Shown: piece by piece, positions 8,515-10,114 of the stretch
Numbering within the stretch: the stretch's first letter is position 1
Layout: the number at the start of each line of letters is the position of its first letter
Position numbers and translations under genes: made by a program
The notes under the pieces: generated by a model
The model's database searches: none
What the model was told of the DNA's origin: nothing
What the model saw: the letters and a program-made list of their open reading frames with translations, nothing else
Assembly (NCBI RefSeq): GCF_001949145.1
Contig: NW_019091405.1
Coordinates: 909,957 to 920,070, forward strand
Direction of reading: 5' to 3'
Length of the DNA stretch: 10,114 nt
From: Acanthaster planci
Lineage: Eukaryota > Echinodermata > Asteroidea > Valvatida > Acanthasteridae

Positions 8515-8873
8515 AATGACGCACGCTGCGGCCGAAATCGCGTCCCGCAGTTGGCAAAATAGTTACAGTTAGTTTTTTTTTCTCGCCTTTACAACGCTGT
8601 GTTTATTCCTCCCTTTAAATATTTTAATTTTTCGGTGCATTGGGGCTGTGACAGTCCAAGTTTGGTGAGCATACGTATGGATTATGTAAACTGTCGCTCG
8701 TCATGACTTCGTACTAAAAGTTTTGCATTTGACTGGTTGTCAGGCACTTAAGTAACAAAAATTATACCAGATTGGCAAAATGAGACATTTTGAACACTTC
8801 CCTTTAAATCTGCTGACTTTTAGGTGTATACACAAGCAAGACCAACAACCAGACATGAAGCTGCTGTGTTGTC
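8515..8873. other. Non-coding stretch with a CG-rich patch
   Basis: Positions 8518-8555 (GACGCACGCTGCGGCCG and following) are CpG-rich, at once followed by AT-rich DNA with a run of nine T at 8572-8580. It could be an internal promoter or regulatory island of the second locus, but no gene start is attached to it. The rest is unremarkable. Confidence 0.4.
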
Positions 8874-9226
8874 ATGAATGTTGAATTTGGCTTCACAGAA
8901 ANCCCAAACAAGGAACTGGAAGAGTGCTACACATCAATATGCTGAAATGAGAGCCAGTAGGGCAAAAAATCCACTGACTGAAACTGATACTTTCTTGAAC
9001 AGTGTATTTGCAGCTGCTTATCCAGCGAAGAGTGGGGGAAGGGAAATGTTGCCAGTTTTTACAGGAATTAAAAACGCTTAAAATCTGCGAGACACCTTGC
9101 TGGAGGGGAGGGTCTCTTCTTCAGAGGAAAACAATGGCAAGCGTTTCAGAAAAACAAAGCATTTTGCCCCCGAACTCTCTCTTGCAACACCTGACTAGGT
9201 CACTGAGTATTCGGAGAATATTCTAA
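8874..9226 (+). other. Unresolved region with one ambiguous base
   Basis: Three overlapping frames are open in turn: 8874-8945 (24 codons from an ATG, including PNKELEECYTSIC), 8878-9081 and 9002-9226. None matches a family I know. The single N is at 8902, inside the first two frames, so the true frame is uncertain. The run of short overlapping frames could be a decayed mobile-element ORF or chance. Confidence 0.3.
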
Positions 9227-9305
9227 AACGTGGTCAGCTTTGCGCCTCCTCTGTAAAAACAGAATTTATAGTTCAAATACTCTTTGTATCATTTTTGTAT
9301 TTCTT

Positions 9306-9329
9306 ATCACGTGTAACCCACGACGTGAT
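9306..9329. repeat. Hairpin containing an E-box
   Basis: ATCACGT at 9306-9312 and ACGTGAT at 9323-9329 pair perfectly around a 10-nt loop, and CACGTG at 9308-9313 is an E-box core. It is about 280 bases before exon 2 of the second locus. Function unknown. Confidence 0.35.
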
Positions 9330-9467
9330 TATTGAAATGCGTTTTAGAATGTTTTGCTAAGTGGGTATCACAAAATTCAACGTGTACGATGGAAAAGCGT
9401 TTAGCATTTAACACATTCCTGAAGCCATTTAAGTGTAAATGTCTAAACATGTCGTTGGTGAAACATG

Positions 9468-9475
9468 TATATAAA
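9468..9475 (+). promoter_or_regulatory. TATA-box-like element
   Basis: TATATAAA followed by G is an exact TATA consensus, about 140 bases before the cysteine exon of the second locus. It might mark an alternative start, but no ATG in frame with the cysteine domain follows, so it is probably a chance match in AT-rich intron. Confidence 0.2.
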
Positions 9476-9794
9476 GTGGTACAAAAAGGATTTTAGAAAT
9501 GTGTTGAAACTCTAAGTGTGCTTTTTCAGCATGAAATCCTTTGCTCTTTGTTAGCATTATTTTCCCCTTCGTTGTTTTCTGATTGCCCAATCTGTCCGTT
9601 GGCAGTAAGCGAGCATCATTGTCAGGACTACTATGAGTTTGGTATGGAACGGAGGACGGCCTTTACTGCCCCAACACTGAGTACGACAGTAAGGATAACC
9701 TGACTTACTGCTGCCAAACCATTGTAGGAGAAAACTAATTCAAACGACTTCAGGTATTACAGCAGTTATAAAGGGTATATAGGGGTCCATTGGA

Positions 9795-9971
9795 ATGGTG
9801 TTCCGTTGTAGGAACACGCCGTTCCTGCGAGAACGTTCCAAAAGTTCCGACTTGTATTTTGAGAACCTCCCTGACGCTGCTGACAAAAAGTATGAGGACT
9901 TAAATTTACTCCGTGTGAAAATCCAAAAGCTATGCGGTGTTGACCAAGCCTTCAGATGCCCGAACTCGTAA
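9795..9971 (+). CDS. Short coding-like frame, 58 aa, possible Gag relic
   Basis: ATG at 9795 to TAA at 9969-9971. The middle reads YFENLPDAADKKYEDLNLL, amphipathic and charged, with codon choice like that of the confirmed exons. An F/Y-x-x-LP-x-x-A-x-x-x-Y-x-x-L pattern occurs in Gag proteins of LTR retrotransposons, but the match is short and made by eye. No zinc knuckle follows. The opposite strand is open for 118 codons (10096-9740) and could instead be the real one; it shows no motif. Confidence is low. Confidence 0.25.
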   Translation: MVFRCRNTPFLRERSKSSDLYFENLPDAADKKYEDLNLLRVKIQKLCGVDQAFRCPNS

Positions 9972-10114
9972 AATTCGCATTGAATCGCAGTTACCGGCTT
10001 CCATATAGGACTCTTCTGGGGTCTCGGGGTTCCCGGCCCACCACACTTCCTCCCTGCCCCTCTATGCAACCCAAAAAGGGTCGAGCGACCATGCAAGGGA
10101 GGAAACGAGACAGG
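9972..10114. other. Right edge, no feature seen
   Basis: GC-richer than the average of the window (GGGGTCTCGGGGTTCCCGG near 10018-10036). No membrane-segment exon of the second Shisa-like locus can be found up to the edge. Confidence 0.5.

Larger units (their letters stand above)
8003..9723 (+). pseudogene. Second Shisa-like locus, partial, with two single-base frame breaks
   Basis: Exon 1 (about 8003-8083) reads as a signal-peptide core, SLLIVLTTLPSLSA, and ends in phase 1 at GCAG|GTAACT. The ATG at 8003 is one base out of frame with this core, and an extra T in the TTTT run at 8011-8014 would join them. Exon 2 begins at 9606 after a strong pyrimidine tract and CAG, also in phase 1, with HHCQDYYE. 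After TTT at 9638-9640 the match moves to another frame, WYGTEDGLYCPNTEY followed by LTYCC. One extra T would again join the two. The pattern C..YY..G..CP....YCC is that of the classical Shisa N-terminal domain. The donor is uncertain: GT at 9724 (phase 0), or CAG|GTATTA at 9754, which lies beyond an in-frame TAA at 9736. The membrane exon is not in the window. The intron of about 1.5 kb carries an inverted repeat. Either a young pseudogene or a real gene with assembly errors. Confidence 0.55.

Noticed and set aside
9518-9605. Signal-peptide-like start for the second locus right before its cysteine exon
   Set aside because: The frame begins at GTG, not ATG. The hydrophobic residues are the translated pyrimidine tract of a splice acceptor. 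The ATG at 9531 is out of this frame and soon meets a stop.

Overview
The window looks like nuclear DNA of an animal, most likely a marine invertebrate (lancelet, hemichordate and mollusc/brachiopod type genomes all fit; I cannot choose between them). It is AT-rich and gene-sparse. Introns have GT..AG borders, and the one gene I can read completely is split into four short exons. I see no bacterial operon, RBS, rRNA, tRNA or CRISPR signal. Protein families below are recognised by eye, not by database search.

The main content is a complete four-exon gene at 2851-4826 (+). It encodes a predicted 214-residue type I membrane protein with a signal peptide, a six-cysteine ectodomain, one membrane helix, five consecutive cysteines at the inner membrane face, and a Pro/Gln/Tyr/Gly-rich tail ending in a PPxY motif. 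This is the Shisa/CYYR1/WBP1-like architecture (single-pass proteins with six conserved cysteines, often acting as WW-domain-binding adaptors). All three introns keep the frame with consensus splice sites, and an ATTAAA polyadenylation signal follows about 215 bases after the stop.

A second, related gene begins on the same strand about 3.2 kb downstream and appears to run off the right edge. A signal-peptide-like exon ends at a phase-1 donor (8083), and a Shisa-type cysteine exon starts at a phase-1 acceptor (9606). Each of these two exons would read through if one T were added to a T run, so the locus is either a young pseudogene or carries two homopolymer errors. The two loci suggest a tandem Shisa-like pair.

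Region by region: 1-2079 has no gene I can defend, apart from a small CG-rich hairpin cluster near 1195-1271. 2080-2499 is a 420-bp non-autonomous, MITE-like element with inverted ends and three exact-length 42-bp subterminal tandem units. 2500-2850 is the probable promoter of gene 1, with a CCAAT box and a CRE-like site. 4827-5065 is its 3' UTR. 5123-6767 is AT-rich and empty. 6768-7079 is an ATG-less 103-codon open frame that may be a retroelement relic or an exon. 8325-8514 is a long imperfect inverted repeat inside the presumed first intron of gene 2. 8874-9226 is unresolved and holds a single N. 9795-9971 is a short coding-like frame, possibly a Gag relic.
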